From: Vittaforma corneae ATCC 50505
Taxonomy: Eukaryota > Microsporidia > Nosematidae
Direction: 5' to 3'
DNA: 57,998 nt
Assembly: GCF_000231115.1 (NCBI RefSeq)
Contig: NW_006889850.1
Coordinates: 1 to 57,998 of the forward strand
The stretch's first letter is position 1. Each line of letters opens with the position of its first letter. Positions 26,781-36,005 of this stretch are shown here, piece after piece. The notes beneath the pieces were generated by a model, which saw only the letters and a program-made list of their open reading frames with translations, had not been told where the DNA came from and searched no databases. Position numbers and translations under genes: made by a program.

Positions 26781-27854
26781 TTAGATATTAGAAGCATTTT
26801 CTGATACAAATGCGATCTGCGATATAATTAGCATAGATAAAACCAGTGATAAAATGAAAAATGCAATGACTATTGGCCAGATATTCGTTGGCTGATTGAC
26901 AAAATTCTTGAAGATGGTAGATGCTATTGAAAGCCCAACTAAGAAAACTAACACTGTAACCACTGCATATGAAGCATATACAAGGATACTTATCAACGAA
27001 AACTTGTCTGATGCTGGCTTCTGAACTGTTAATAGCATTGACCCCTCGTCAAAAGAAAGATTAGTGTCTTTAGCAGGCGACACAAGGCTAGAGATAGTGC
27101 TATCAAATTTCGATGAATTGAGTAAAAATCTTTCCTTTTCAATTTTAATAACACACACCTCTCTTTGGCACAAGTAGTTAATAGGTATTTTCATGGGAGA
27201 TTCCACGTCAACCACAAATCTCTTTTCAACTGGATGTGTCCTGAAGGTTGAAAAATTCCAGGTGAGGTTGAGCAGCGGCATTTTTCTTCCGGCAAGATTC
27301 GTAAATTGGCAGACGAGGGGGAAAATCCAGCCATTGACTGAAATGCAAATTAGTTTTCCTGAGCTGCAGATAAAGTAGGCCGACTTTAAACTGTCATCAG
27401 ACATTTTGCTGCGAATACTGTAGAACTCAAGCTTACTCTCCACTGCTTTTTGATTATCAACATCAATGCTGTTTTTAATTTCTGAAAATACATCGAACAA
27501 ATGCTTCGCTGTCTTCTTACAAATGGTGCAGCTTGTTTGCTCTTTCATCAACCATGCAGAGCTAATCAACAAGGAAATCTCTAGCCCATCACCTTCACAC
27601 TGCGCTTTCGAATGGATCACTGCCTTCTTTCCATCTACTTTCCTTGATATCTTTACAAAGGCTGGCTCATAGCTAGCATCAATGCTCTTTTTTATAGAGT
27701 CAAATATACAGCATTTTGGTGGTACTTCTATCCTCGTAAATCCCGGAATGTGGTTCATATGGCCTATCACGAAATTGAAAGGCCAGTTAGCAAGTAATAT
27801 AATAACGGCTGTACTCAAAAACAAGAATCCAACGTTTTTCCAGATAAGCCTCAT
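26781..27854 (-). CDS. Membrane protein with Cys-rich lumenal domain, unknown
   Basis: 357 aa from ATG 27854 (MRLIWKNVGFLFLSTAVIIL). An N-terminal signal anchor (about residues 8-24) is followed by a roughly 250-residue ectodomain with many cysteines, including PPKCC, TSCTICKK, LVCQF and LCQREVC. Two hydrophobic segments near the C-terminus (about 288-312 and 325-348) follow. The topology suggests a secretory-pathway or surface protein stabilised by disulfides. No family recognised. Confidence 0.7.
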   Translation of the reverse strand: MRLIWKNVGFLFLSTAVIILLANWPFNFVIGHMNHIPGFTRIEVPPKCCIFDSIKKSIDASYEPAFVKISRKVDGKKAVIHSKAQCEGDGLEISLLISSAWLMKEQTSCTICKKTAKHLFDVFSEIKNSIDVDNQKAVESKLEFYSIRSKMSDDSLKSAYFICSSGKLICISVNGWIFPLVCQFTNLAGRKMPLLNLTWNFSTFRTHPVEKRFVVDVESPMKIPINYLCQREVCVIKIEKERFLLNSSKFDSTISSLVSPAKDTNLSFDEGSMLLTVQKPASDKFSLISILVYASYAVVTVLVFLVGLSIASTIFKNFVNQPTNIWPIVIAFFILSLVLSMLIISQIAFVSENASNI

Positions 27855-28713
27855 GGTCCAAGCCAAGAATCAGAATAAAAAGGGAAAAGGGAGATAAGGG
27901 GTATAAATCGATGTCCAACTTGGTCGCACGAATTTGAATTGCGAAAGGGCGTTCGGAATGACACAACTATGATTGAAATATGCACTGTGATTCAAGGGTT
28001 AGAAAAGAAGGTACATCAAATGCTAGATTTAATAAAGACCAATTTTGGATTGAATTTAATTAATTTACAGCGTTGGGGCACCTCATCACTACTGGAATAT
28101 TTCATGTTTTTCTCCGCTTTGGATCCTTCTAATATCCTGGAAAGTTTGTCATATCCATAAACTGCTTTGTTTATAATTGGGCTTTAATTGCCTCTTGCAT
28201 TTTCCAACCACTCGTGGAAATAATACGTGGAGCAGTCTCATTTGAAGCAGCAGATTAAACGCTCAGAGATACTGAGTTTACTAAGCGGGGCTTTATCCTT
28301 AGGCTTAACACGCGCACTAGTCTATTTCCAAGCTTTCTAGATTTGAGCTATGCTGAAGAGTAAATGTAAGTCCAAATTAGAGGTGCCACTATTAGTGTTC
28401 TATGCCAAGGAAGCAGGAGTAATCTTCCGCCTGAATTACTAACTCATGCACACACGAACCTTTCTGCATAAATGGCTGTTTTCTGATATAAATTGTTGGT
28501 TAACATCTTTACTTTATGTCTGTTGAACGAAGACTCTTAGTAATGGCGACGAACAGCATCGGAAAATCCTACAAATATAATAGAAACGCAAGATATAATG
28601 AAGTACAAAACTTAAATATGCAAATTTTTGAAAACTACATAAAGCATCTCAATAGTCCAAACAAACAGCTATGTAAAATAATAGTAAAAATACGTCACTC
28701 TTCCTTAAATACT
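27855..28713. other. Largest gene-poor gap of the window
   Basis: 859 bp between two minus-strand genes. It holds one possible small frame (27969-28160, listed separately) and a plus-strand frame at 28516-28803 that runs antisense into the eIF4A coding end and is probably chance. The stretch 28200-28480 is relatively GC-rich (for example TAAGCGGGGC, CGCGCAC), so an RNA gene is possible, but I recognise no RNase P, SRP, U-RNA or snoRNA consensus. Confidence 0.35.
27969..28160 (+). CDS. Possible small protein, 63 aa
   Basis: ATG 27969 opens MIEICTVIQGLEKKVHQMLD and runs to a stop at 28160. The helical leading half has heptad-like spacing; the second half is more hydrophobic. There is no A/T run or C tract before the start and no family match, so this may be chance. 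Confidence 0.22.
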   Translation: MIEICTVIQGLEKKVHQMLDLIKTNFGLNLINLQRWGTSSLLEYFMFFSALDPSNILESLSYP

Positions 28714-29984
28714 TTAATCTTTAAAGCTGAATCCAGCAGGGAGCGGCGTAATAATACTGTGGAAATGGTCTGCTATCTTTTTAAGCATGTCAGCCTCCTG
28801 TGAATTCAGAATATGCAATGCAATACCTTTTCTTCCGTACCTTCCAGACCTTCCCACCCGATGAATAAAATCGTTTTTCTCGTCAAGATTCGGAACATCA
28901 AGGCACACCACAACTGAAAGCGCCTGCACATCAATACCCCTCTTACAAAGACCAGAAGAAACAAGAATTCTAGTCTTTCCACTTTTAAAATTGTTCAAAA
29001 TTTGATTTCTCTCCTCCTGTGAAAAATCAGAGGTGATAAGCTCGCATGGGAATCCATTCTCATTGAGAGTCTTATGAATTAGAGCTGCATGGGACTTCCT
29101 GTTGTAAAAGACCATGGCCTGGGAGAGCACCTGGTTCTTGAAAATGTCCATCAAGGTGTGAGCCTTAAGAATTACTTCCTGGTCTCTTGCAGTTGGCGAA
29201 TACCCCCTTGCCAGTGACGGCCCAATGTCTACAAAGTACTGTTTGATACCCTTCAATGTTTGGTCCTCATATCTCAGATCTATTTCAACTGGCTCTTCCA
29301 CCATGTTTTTAATAACGTTGAGGTCTTGTTCAGAATAGGTGGCAGAAAAAAGAAGAGACTGAAATGACTCGGCCTTGATTGAAACAAAGATATTCTTGAC
29401 CTGTTCCTCAAAGCCCGCCTTGAGCATTTCGTCTGCTTCGTCTAAGACAAATATTTTAATCTGCGAGGTCTTGAGATGTCCGCCTTCGATCATTGAGTTA
29501 ACTCTTCCTGGTGTGCCTACGACCACTTGAGGACTTTCAGACAGCGCCGAAATATCAGCGAGCGGCGAGGTACCACCTGCAAGAAGACATACTGACACTT
29601 TCATGTATCTTCCTATTTCCTGAAACTTGGCTGCATTCTGTCCTGCTATTTCCCTTGTAGATGCTAACACAAGTACTTGGGTTCCTTAAGAGACTCGTCG
29701 ATTCGCTGCAGCGCTCCAATTACAAAGGCACCGGTTTTTCCAGTTCCAGATTGTGCCTGTGCTCTCAGATCTTTCCCTTCTGCAATGATGGGAACAGCTT
29801 TCTTTTGAATAAATGATGGATTCTCGAAACCAACGCTGTATATTCCTTTGACAAGCTCTGGTTTGAGATTGAGAGACTCCCATTTAAAGTGCGGGTCTGA
29901 AGGAGTGGTGTTCTCTATAATGTGTTTTATTTCATCCGACTCGTCGTCGAACACAACTTTTCTTGAAGTTTTTGCTTCTGCCAT
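28714..29984 (-). CDS. eIF4A-type DEAD-box RNA helicase, frame-shifted
   Basis: The first frame (ATG 29984) carries the Q motif (FENPSFIQKKA) and motif I AQSGTGKTGAF, then reads KEPKYLC-stop near 29677. Family sequence resumes one frame away as VLVLASTREIAGQ; one missing G after AAG gives KVLVLASTRE. Later motifs are GG, GTPGRV, VLDEADEML, SAT, GIDVQ and HRVGRSGRYGRKG. DEADEML and HRVGRSGRYGRKG point to eIF4A (or Fal1) rather than Dbp5. It unwinds mRNA 5' leaders for scanning. Length about 423 aa, normal. AAATTTTTTGAAATTTT lies upstream. Confidence 0.87.
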
Positions 29985-30009
29985 AGGGGTGTAAATTTTT
30001 TGAAATTTT
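29985..30009 (-). promoter_or_regulatory. A/T runs plus CCCC before eIF4A
   Basis: On the coding strand, AAAATTTCAAAAAATTTACACCCCT ends at the ATG (29984). This is the same two-run plus C-tract layout as before eS28 and uS3. Confidence 0.5.
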
Positions 30010-30418
30010 AACTCTGTGAAAAAAAAAGAAATAAAGAAAACATCTTGAAAGTCTAAAGTCTACGAAGATGCACGTTGAATATGCAATATTCCACTGCTGT
30101 GGTCTTCTTGCCATTTCAAATACGGGGCTTGGGTCCATAAATACCATTGCTGCACAGTCTAATATTACAAAAATTTTTAGCAAAATTTATTCTTGAGAGG
30201 ATAAATCTAAGTTCCTTTGCATTTACAATATCTAGTTAGTAAAATGCACTATAGATGGCTTGTTCGAAAATGTCGTATGAGAAGCAGACTGGGATGGCAT
30301 ATAGCATTTTGAATATAACACTCATCCAAAAAGGAGTATGCCCATCTGAGCTATTGTTCTTATCTAGGGCATGTGCAGAATGTTTGCTTTTTGAAATTCA
30401 TCTTCCCTGCCGTCCTAA
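30010..30418. other. Gap between eIF4A and Dad4
   Basis: About 409 bp. A plus-strand frame from 30255 (MACSKMSYEKQTG) overlaps the Dad4 gene in another frame and is judged spurious. No RNA gene was recognised. Confidence 0.3.
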
Positions 30419-30598
30419 ATGGAAAACACACTTGAAGAGAAAAAGCAAAAAATTCTTAAAAGATTGGAGAATACCATTGAGTCTTCAAACTGCATTCTTT
30501 ACGAAATAAACCAAGAACTGCAGAATATTGTGGAGAACAACAGAGTTCTAGAACAGACTGCAGACATATATAACACGTGGAGTAGCAAGGGGATGTAA
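30419..30598 (+). CDS. DAD4: DASH/Dam1 complex subunit Dad4
   Basis: 59 aa from ATG 30419 to TAA 30596-30598, too short for most gene callers. It opens MENTLEEKKQKILKRLENTI and continues with EINQELQNI, NNRVLEQ and YNTWSS. This follows yeast Dad4 along its length: MEN at the start, ILxR, the INQEL/LNQEL block, the N-x-x-LE block and a final aromatic stretch. Dad4 is one of ten subunits of the ring complex that couples kinetochores to microtubule ends. CCC occurs upstream (CTTCCCTGCC). Confidence 0.75.
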   Translation: MENTLEEKKQKILKRLENTIESSNCILYEINQELQNIVENNRVLEQTADIYNTWSSKGM

Positions 30599-30720
30599 AG
30601 ACTGTATTTGCCACATTTTCAGTATGTAAATGCCAAAGCACAAGTATAATCCCTTGCATCAAATAAACCATGGTTTACACAATATTGTTAATTTGCATTC
30701 TTGTGACTGTTTACAAATAA

Positions 30721-31904
30721 ATGAAAACATTTGCTGGGGCTTACGTTAACTTGCTGAAAACCAGCATCGGGAGTGGTGTGTTGAGCTTTCCCTATCTTTT
30801 TAAAACATATGGAATCGTAGTAACTGTTTTCCTCACGCTTATCACCGGGCTGTTTGCCACCACCGGTCTTGTTCTCTTGATGATATGCTCCCAGGTAATA
30901 GGTAGAACAGCTGACCTGAGCAAGCTTGCAGCACAGTGCTTTCCATATGCCAGAATATTCGTGGACCTGGCAGTGTTCCTCAAGTGTTTTGGTGTATCTC
31001 TCTCTTACGTAATCATCACAAGACAACTACTTCCCCCGATATTAGAAAGCTTATTTGAAAGAGCCCCTGATGTAAATCCCAGTTTATTTGCATCTCCGTC
31101 CATCACTTTACTTATTTTTCTAGGATTTGTTGGCCCATTCACATACTTCTCCAAACTTGACAAATTGAAATACACATCCTTCGTGGGTATATTTAGCATT
31201 GTTCTGGTGATTCTGGCTGCTGTTGCCAGATACATCCACACAGACACCACAGATGTCAAGATAGCATTCTTTCTCCCAATCACCATCGACTGGCTTGCAG
31301 GAATGGGAAAATTCATATTCAGCTTTACCTGCCATCAGAATATCTTTGCAGTAAATGCTGAAATAGAGGATAACTCACTTCCTAAGATGAAGAAGTTAAT
31401 ATGCACAGTGTCTATGTCGTCATTTACGCTCTACATGACGTTTGGATGGCAAACTACATGCTTTACGGATCTACGGTTTCTGAAAATGTCTTAAAGTCAT
31501 ATCCATCTGATCTACTAGCCACCTTTGTTAGATCACTCTACATAGTAGTCATGGGCGTCTCCTATCCGCTACAGATGGCTCCTGCACGGACATATTTTCT
31601 AAACATGATTGGAATTACACGACAAACTAAGAAGTATAAGATGATACACTTTATTGCAACTACCCTTCTAGTCCTATCAACTTATCTCATAGCGATTTCA
31701 GGTGTCCATCTAGGAATTGTATATTCCATAGTAGGTGCCACGGCCTCTTGTTTTATGTGTCTAATACTTCCAGCACTGTTTTACTTTAACTTAGACATTG
31801 AAAAGACATTGTCACTTATGGTAGCTGCCTATTTTTCGTTCCTCCTTGGAATTTTTATATTCACAACAACAATATTCGCAATAGTTTACAACGAAATAAA
31901 GTAG
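30721..31904 (+). CDS. AVT-type vacuolar/plasma membrane amino-acid transporter, frame-shifted
   Basis: The first frame (ATG 30721) starts AGAYVNLLKTSIGSGVLSFP, the AAAP/AVT opening motif (TM1), and runs through about seven helices to TLYMTFG. The family sequence YMLYGSTVSENVLKSYPSDL then lies in another frame, which continues to 31904. The switch falls near 31445-31455 and equals one missing base. The first frame beyond that point (QTTCFTDLRF) does not fit the family. With the join the protein is about 394 aa with ten or eleven helices, close to Avt1/Avt7-type lengths. Likely imports or mobilises amino acids, a useful function in an intracellular parasite. Confidence 0.85.
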
Positions 31905-32090
31905 CGGATACTAATATGCAGCCACTGCTTTGTGCATTTAGCACCATGCATCTGCAAACGACGCCTTTCCGTTAATACCTAAGGCCAGCGCCTTCTACTA
32001 ACTTTAAATTATAGCATTTGGACATTTCGCATCAAAAGTTTAATAAAGATATTGAACAATGACTATGGTCAATCTTTTATTATTAGTCAT

Positions 32091-32891
32091 CTATTTAAGG
32101 TTTGCCTCGTATTTTCTGATCAAAACCTGTTGTGCAGATTGTAGATCTCCATTGACACTCTTCAATACCTCAATATTCTCTTTTACATCTTCAAAGCCAA
32201 TGTTTTTCAATTCAAGTAGCTGCTTTCTATACTCCACCAGGTAATTCACTGCGTTTTTGCCTGGAATGGCCTTATTATTCTTGGATGTCAGGGTCTGTCC
32301 CCCTTTCAACTCCCCGGGAGACGGCTTAATCATCCCAAGATTGCCAGTATCCTTGGCCAGGGAACTCATAAGTCTAACTCCGTCGGGTAGGTTCTGTAGC
32401 TTGGCCATAGTTATGTCAGCATTTCTCATTTGTGTGTTCATATAGTCATCGTCTGCTGCAAATCTTTCCAGCTCATCCTCCATCCCCTCATTGTTCATAA
32501 GCATGTTCAAGGAGGAATTTTCCTCTATTTCGCTTTTCAGATCAGGAAACATTTCCTGAATCGTTTTGATAGCGGATGGATTCTTCAGCATATTTTTAAC
32601 CATAGGATTGTTCTTGATGAGCGAGCTCAGACCACCACTCTTTGCCGTGCCATTCACTCTACGAATCCTCTTCACTACCACTATGGAACCGTCCTTTAGT
32701 CCGATCTCAACTATAGTCTTGGTAGATACTCCGATATTTCTACTTTCAACAGTGAGGGACTGTTGATCGACAGGAATAGAAAGACTCTCTTCAACTTTAT
32801 TTTTTAGATTGTCTACTGTGGCATGCTCCTCTATCTCTATTTCCTTCTCAGTCGCCAAAAACTGAAGTCTTAGTCTTATAATTGAAGACAT
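32091..32891 (-). CDS. DSK2: Ubiquilin/Dsk2 proteasome shuttle
   Basis: 266 aa from ATG 32891 (MSSIIRLRLQFLATEKEIEI). The upstream in-frame start at 32951 adds a non-family leader. Domains in order: ubiquitin-like at 1-72, an STI1-type region from NPMVKNMLKNPSAIKTIQEM, a long linker, and a C-terminal UBA-like region (YRKQLLELKNIGFEDVKENI...ALIRKY-type end). UBL plus STI1 plus UBA is the Dsk2/ubiquilin plan, which carries ubiquitinated clients to the proteasome. It is shorter than yeast Dsk2 (373 aa). Confidence 0.85.
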   Translation of the reverse strand: MSSIIRLRLQFLATEKEIEIEEHATVDNLKNKVEESLSIPVDQQSLTVESRNIGVSTKTIVEIGLKDGSIVVVKRIRRVNGTAKSGGLSSLIKNNPMVKNMLKNPSAIKTIQEMFPDLKSEIEENSSLNMLMNNEGMEDELERFAADDDYMNTQMRNADITMAKLQNLPDGVRLMSSLAKDTGNLGMIKPSPGELKGGQTLTSKNNKAIPGKNAVNYLVEYRKQLLELKNIGFEDVKENIEVLKSVNGDLQSAQQVLIRKYEANLK

Positions 32892-33134
32892 GTAGGGTCT
32901 GAAACAGGGGAGTGTTTTTAAATACAAAGTCAAGCCAATCAGATGAGCCAATCATATTAAAGGAGAACATGTAGTATGAAACGTGCTTGCCACTAATTCT
33001 AGGTGCAGTCGCATAGTGGAAATGAGGCACAATAGCCAACCAACTATGTGAAAGACTAATGGCCAGTGAAATGTATGCGAAATGCTTGTCTCTGATCTGT
33101 TGTTTTTAAGTCTACAGAAAAGTTAACTTTTCAC

Positions 33135-33159
33135 TGGAACGGACCTCAGGTCTGTTCCA
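33135..33159. repeat. 25-bp near-perfect palindrome
   Basis: TGGAACGGACCT, a central C, then AGGTCTGTTCCA: all but one pair match (one G/T). With only one unpaired central base it suits a dimeric protein-binding dyad or a cruciform better than an RNA hairpin. It lies about 110 bp upstream of tRNA-Pro. Confidence 0.6.
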
Positions 33160-33267
33160 ATCAGTATGGTGGTGTACCTATCATTCTAAGCTAGATTCAA
33201 CATCATTGATGTATAGTTATTAGTAACATTAGCTATCCTATCAAGGATTGGGTTTCTCGTCCTCTGA

Positions 33268-33338
33268 GCCGGTATGGTCCAGTGGTAAGATATCTGTTTC
33301 GGGTACAGGTGACCCGGGTTCGATCCCCGGTTCCGGCC
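33268..33338 (+). tRNA. tRNA-Pro, anticodon CGG
   Basis: 71-nt cloverleaf. Acceptor GCCGGTA pairs with TTCCGGC with one T-T mismatch at pair 6-67. The anticodon stem is TCTGT/ACAGG with loop TTCGGGT, placing CGG at 33300-33302. The T arm is CCGGG-TTCGATC-CCCGG, with discriminator C. Box A and box B are internal, and a T-run follows directly at 33339-33344. No intron and no encoded CCA. Confidence 0.92.
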
Positions 33339-33344
33339 TTTTTT
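33339..33344 (+). terminator. Pol III terminator of tRNA-Pro
   Basis: TTTTTT immediately after the discriminator base, as expected for RNA polymerase III. Confidence 0.8.
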
Positions 33345-33382
33345 CTGCGCATTTGACCATTCCCCCACTCTTCTGCCCCTGC

Positions 33383-33586
33383 ATGGCTGACAAAGGCGAT
33401 GAGAAGCTCAACAAAGAAGGTACCAAAAAAGGCAAGGTTCGTGAACTAGCCAAAAGATTAGGAAACAAACTTGAGCCATCAAACATGCTTAACCTAAAAT
33501 ACATAGACCAGAACTTTCATATGCGAAGAGAGATGAAGCTTTACGAAAAGAAAACTCAGGAAAAGGAAAAAAAGAGCAACAAATGA
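33383..33586 (+). CDS. Small basic protein, 67 aa
   Basis: ATG 33383 (MADKGDEKLNKEGTKKGKVR) follows two C tracts (TCCCCCACT and GCCCCTGC). The sequence is Lys-rich throughout, with one short hydrophobic patch (MLNLKYI) and a C-terminal charged helix (MRREMKLYEKKTQEKEKK). It resembles small ribosome-associated or nucleolar proteins by composition only. It starts only about 45 bp after the tRNA gene. No family match. Confidence 0.5.
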   Translation: MADKGDEKLNKEGTKKGKVRELAKRLGNKLEPSNMLNLKYIDQNFHMRREMKLYEKKTQEKEKKSNK

Positions 33587-33793
33587 TGTGGTCGGTAAGC
33601 AATAAATTTCGTCGAAAAGTTAAGTGTGGCATCGCTGATGATTTAGTGTGAATATTGGTCTTGTATTAAAGATAGCTGGCCGATATAAGCTCAAGTTATA
33701 AAGCTTAAAGAGTAGGCGCGATGCAGACAGACATCTAGCTCAGAAAAACAAAAGTACCATACTGGCTAAAGCGATTTTTAATATTGATGTGTA

Positions 33794-34516
33794 TTATTCA
33801 GCTATCCATGCTTCAAGCTGATTCTCAAACTCTGATATCTTATTGGCATCAACAGCATTCACATTCAACCTATTTCTCTGCTCTTCGATATAGCTCTTCC
33901 TCTTTGAAATGTACTTTATCAGATCTACTGCAATCTCCTTATATATCCCAACCTTACATTGAGACTTAAGCTCGTTACAAACAACCGTAGCAAACTCGGG
34001 GAATCCAATGCTATTTCCAAATGTGTGGCAGTGTCTCTTTATGAGGACAAGACACTCCTTAATCACGAACATTTGCAGCTCTTCACTTTCTGTCTCATCT
34101 GAGGACACTCTGACATGGTCGTAGTTCATTTGTTGTCCTATTTTCTTTAAGTTTTTAATGTTCATAGCCATGGACATAAGTTTGGTCAGATAAAAGGACA
34201 CTGGAACAAAAAATTTTGAATAACAGAGTGCTTTGAGGCAGCGAAGAATTAAGATGCTGGTCTTCATTGAAATAACATTGTCTATAAAAGGAATGAGAAT
34301 TGAGATAAATGCATTGAAATCAGCTGGCTTCTTTATCGCTTTTGAGAGAAGCTCAACATAAAATACAAGAAGGGCCTTTTCATAGTTTGGATCCGACACA
34401 AGGGTCTTAAACGATTGGATTTCGTCTGTGAAGTCTTTGGTTGATTTAATGTATTGTTCTATCCGGCTTTGAAGACTTTCTGGGGTGGATTGGAAGAGTT
34501 CATTGATTTTCGACAT
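33794..34516 (-). CDS. Noc2-like ribosome biogenesis protein, C-terminal part only
   Basis: 240 aa from ATG 34516 with CCCC upstream. A helical repeat leads into LRCLKALCYSKFFVPVSFYL, then VIKECLVLIKRHCHTFGNSI followed by GFPEFA, and an end of K.SYIEEQRNRL. This matches the Noc2 C-terminal end (FIPV..LL; I.E.L.LL..Y......SIAFPEL; KFIEEKRSKV). Noc2 pairs with Noc1 or Noc3 to move pre-60S particles out of the nucleolus. Yeast Noc2 is 710 aa, so about two thirds is missing here. No frame upstream supplies it. Confidence 0.68.
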   Translation of the reverse strand: MSKINELFQSTPESLQSRIEQYIKSTKDFTDEIQSFKTLVSDPNYEKALLVFYVELLSKAIKKPADFNAFISILIPFIDNVISMKTSILILRCLKALCYSKFFVPVSFYLTKLMSMAMNIKNLKKIGQQMNYDHVRVSSDETESEELQMFVIKECLVLIKRHCHTFGNSIGFPEFATVVCNELKSQCKVGIYKEIAVDLIKYISKRKSYIEEQRNRLNVNAVDANKISEFENQLEAWIAE

Positions 34517-34725
34517 GTCTCTGCTTTTTGAGGGGTCTCAAAATGAGAAGTTTAACAGAAGTTCTAAAAGATGTTTGCATGCATGGCCATTACGTGTCGA
34601 TCATAGACGGCTGTTTTGGTTTATGACTCATTTTTAGAATTAGTTTCTGTTACAATACAGACTGGAACAGTTTGGAAAAAGGAGATATTTTTTATTTTAA
34701 CGTAATCCCATATAATCAGCTAACT

Positions 34726-35772
34726 ATGTCACACCAACAACTGAATGTCGAAATATCGGCTATTGATTTAAAAGACTTAAAGCTTTCAGACCCCTACACT
34801 AAACTACAGCTGCTAGAATGTTTAAAAGCATTCTTACATAGCATCCCCGGAGTGAACCACGTTATTTATCTTGTTGACCGTGGTGTTGATATATCCAAGC
34901 ATTTAAATGCATCTTCAACATTCTGTCTCGATGAACTGCCTGCAAGTACATCTAATACAGAACAAGTGTTTTCAATCATTCAATATCCTCGTGGCTTGGC
35001 GTTTAATTCAATACTAAAGTCAAATACGCTAGAAGCTAACGACCTAAAATATCATAATGTGGAGCTGCTGGATGCAAATCTCAATTCCATTGATTTTAAA
35101 AGCCAAGCAAGTATGGAGAGCTTAGCCTACGACTGCTTTCCCTTACTTTGTCCCTTTGCCATAGCATGCTTCAGTATATGTATTCTATATATATTTTACA
35201 AGTTTATCGCATTAGTCTTAAAATTCAATAAGTCTGGAGAAAAGAGTAAAGGACCTTCGAAATTTGAAAAAAGCCTTGGTACAGTCTGCAACATTGCTTC
35301 GTTTTCAGGACTTTTTGATTGTGTATACTTTATCTCGCTCTTGCTTACCGCTTACTACTATAATAGCATAAATTTCTATGATCAAGGTGTAAGTATATTT
35401 GTGAGGTATTTCACAAACAGACTTGTCTTGGGGCTGCTATCCTCATACATACTGCTAAACTTAAAAAGAAAGGAATTTAGCTACAAGTGGTTTATGATAG
35501 GATCAGGTGTGACGATCCTGGCAAAAATGTTCACCATAGGGTATCTATCAAAAATTTACATACTCCTAAATGTCATCAATACTGCTCAGATCTCCATTAT
35601 GGCCGGGATTTCTGCATTATGCTACTTGCTTTACTTCGTTGGGTTTTTGATTACTAACGGCAGGGACGAAATACAGAGTATGCGAAAGCTACCCTCTGCA
35701 CAGAGATATGAGGAAAATAAAAAAGAGGGGTTTGTTGAAGGAATGTACATGGAGAATGCAGGCGTCAAGTAA
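34726..35772 (+). CDS. Multi-pass membrane protein with soluble N-terminal domain, unknown
   Basis: 348 aa from ATG 34726 (MSHQQLNVEISAIDLKDLKL). The N-terminal 130 residues are soluble with alternating strand-like pattern, followed by about five hydrophobic helices (around residues 140-165, 205-225, 240-262, 272-292 and 298-322) and a polar tail. I recognise no family. Confidence 0.65.
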   Translation: MSHQQLNVEISAIDLKDLKLSDPYTKLQLLECLKAFLHSIPGVNHVIYLVDRGVDISKHLNASSTFCLDELPASTSNTEQVFSIIQYPRGLAFNSILKSNTLEANDLKYHNVELLDANLNSIDFKSQASMESLAYDCFPLLCPFAIACFSICILYIFYKFIALVLKFNKSGEKSKGPSKFEKSLGTVCNIASFSGLFDCVYFISLLLTAYYYNSINFYDQGVSIFVRYFTNRLVLGLLSSYILLNLKRKEFSYKWFMIGSGVTILAKMFTIGYLSKIYILLNVINTAQISIMAGISALCYLLYFVGFLITNGRDEIQSMRKLPSAQRYEENKKEGFVEGMYMENAGVK

Positions 35773-36005
35773 GCCATACAGCATTTGGCTGGAGTGGCAA
35801 TTGGTGGAATGAGGGAATGCTGGTGCTTGCCCACTGTCTTTTATACATTGCATAAAGTCACTTATATCGCATCTATTTTTATTGGCTACTTTTGTGCAGA
35901 TATGAACCAATCATATCAAAAGCGATTTCTAATCTATTTGTCGATGTAAAGTTCAAAAAGGGAGAAAGGAGGCTCAAATTTAAATACCAAGAGGCACTTC
36001 CCCTT

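Noticed and set aside
28516..28803. Plus-strand frame of 95 codons
   Set aside because: Its last 90 bases are antisense to the conserved eIF4A C-terminus, and the rest has no family features or start signal.
28714..29984. Dbp5 assignment of the DEAD-box helicase, pairing it with Gle1
   Set aside because: DEADEML and HRVGRSGRYGRKG fit eIF4A; Dbp5 has HRIGRTGRFGRKG and a different motif II context.
30255..30509. Plus-strand frame of 84 codons before the AVT gene
   Set aside because: Overlaps Dad4 in another frame; Dad4 matches a known family and this does not.
33186..33504. Frames through the tRNA-Pro gene on both strands
   Set aside because: They result from the tRNA sequence; the only supported protein here starts at 33383.
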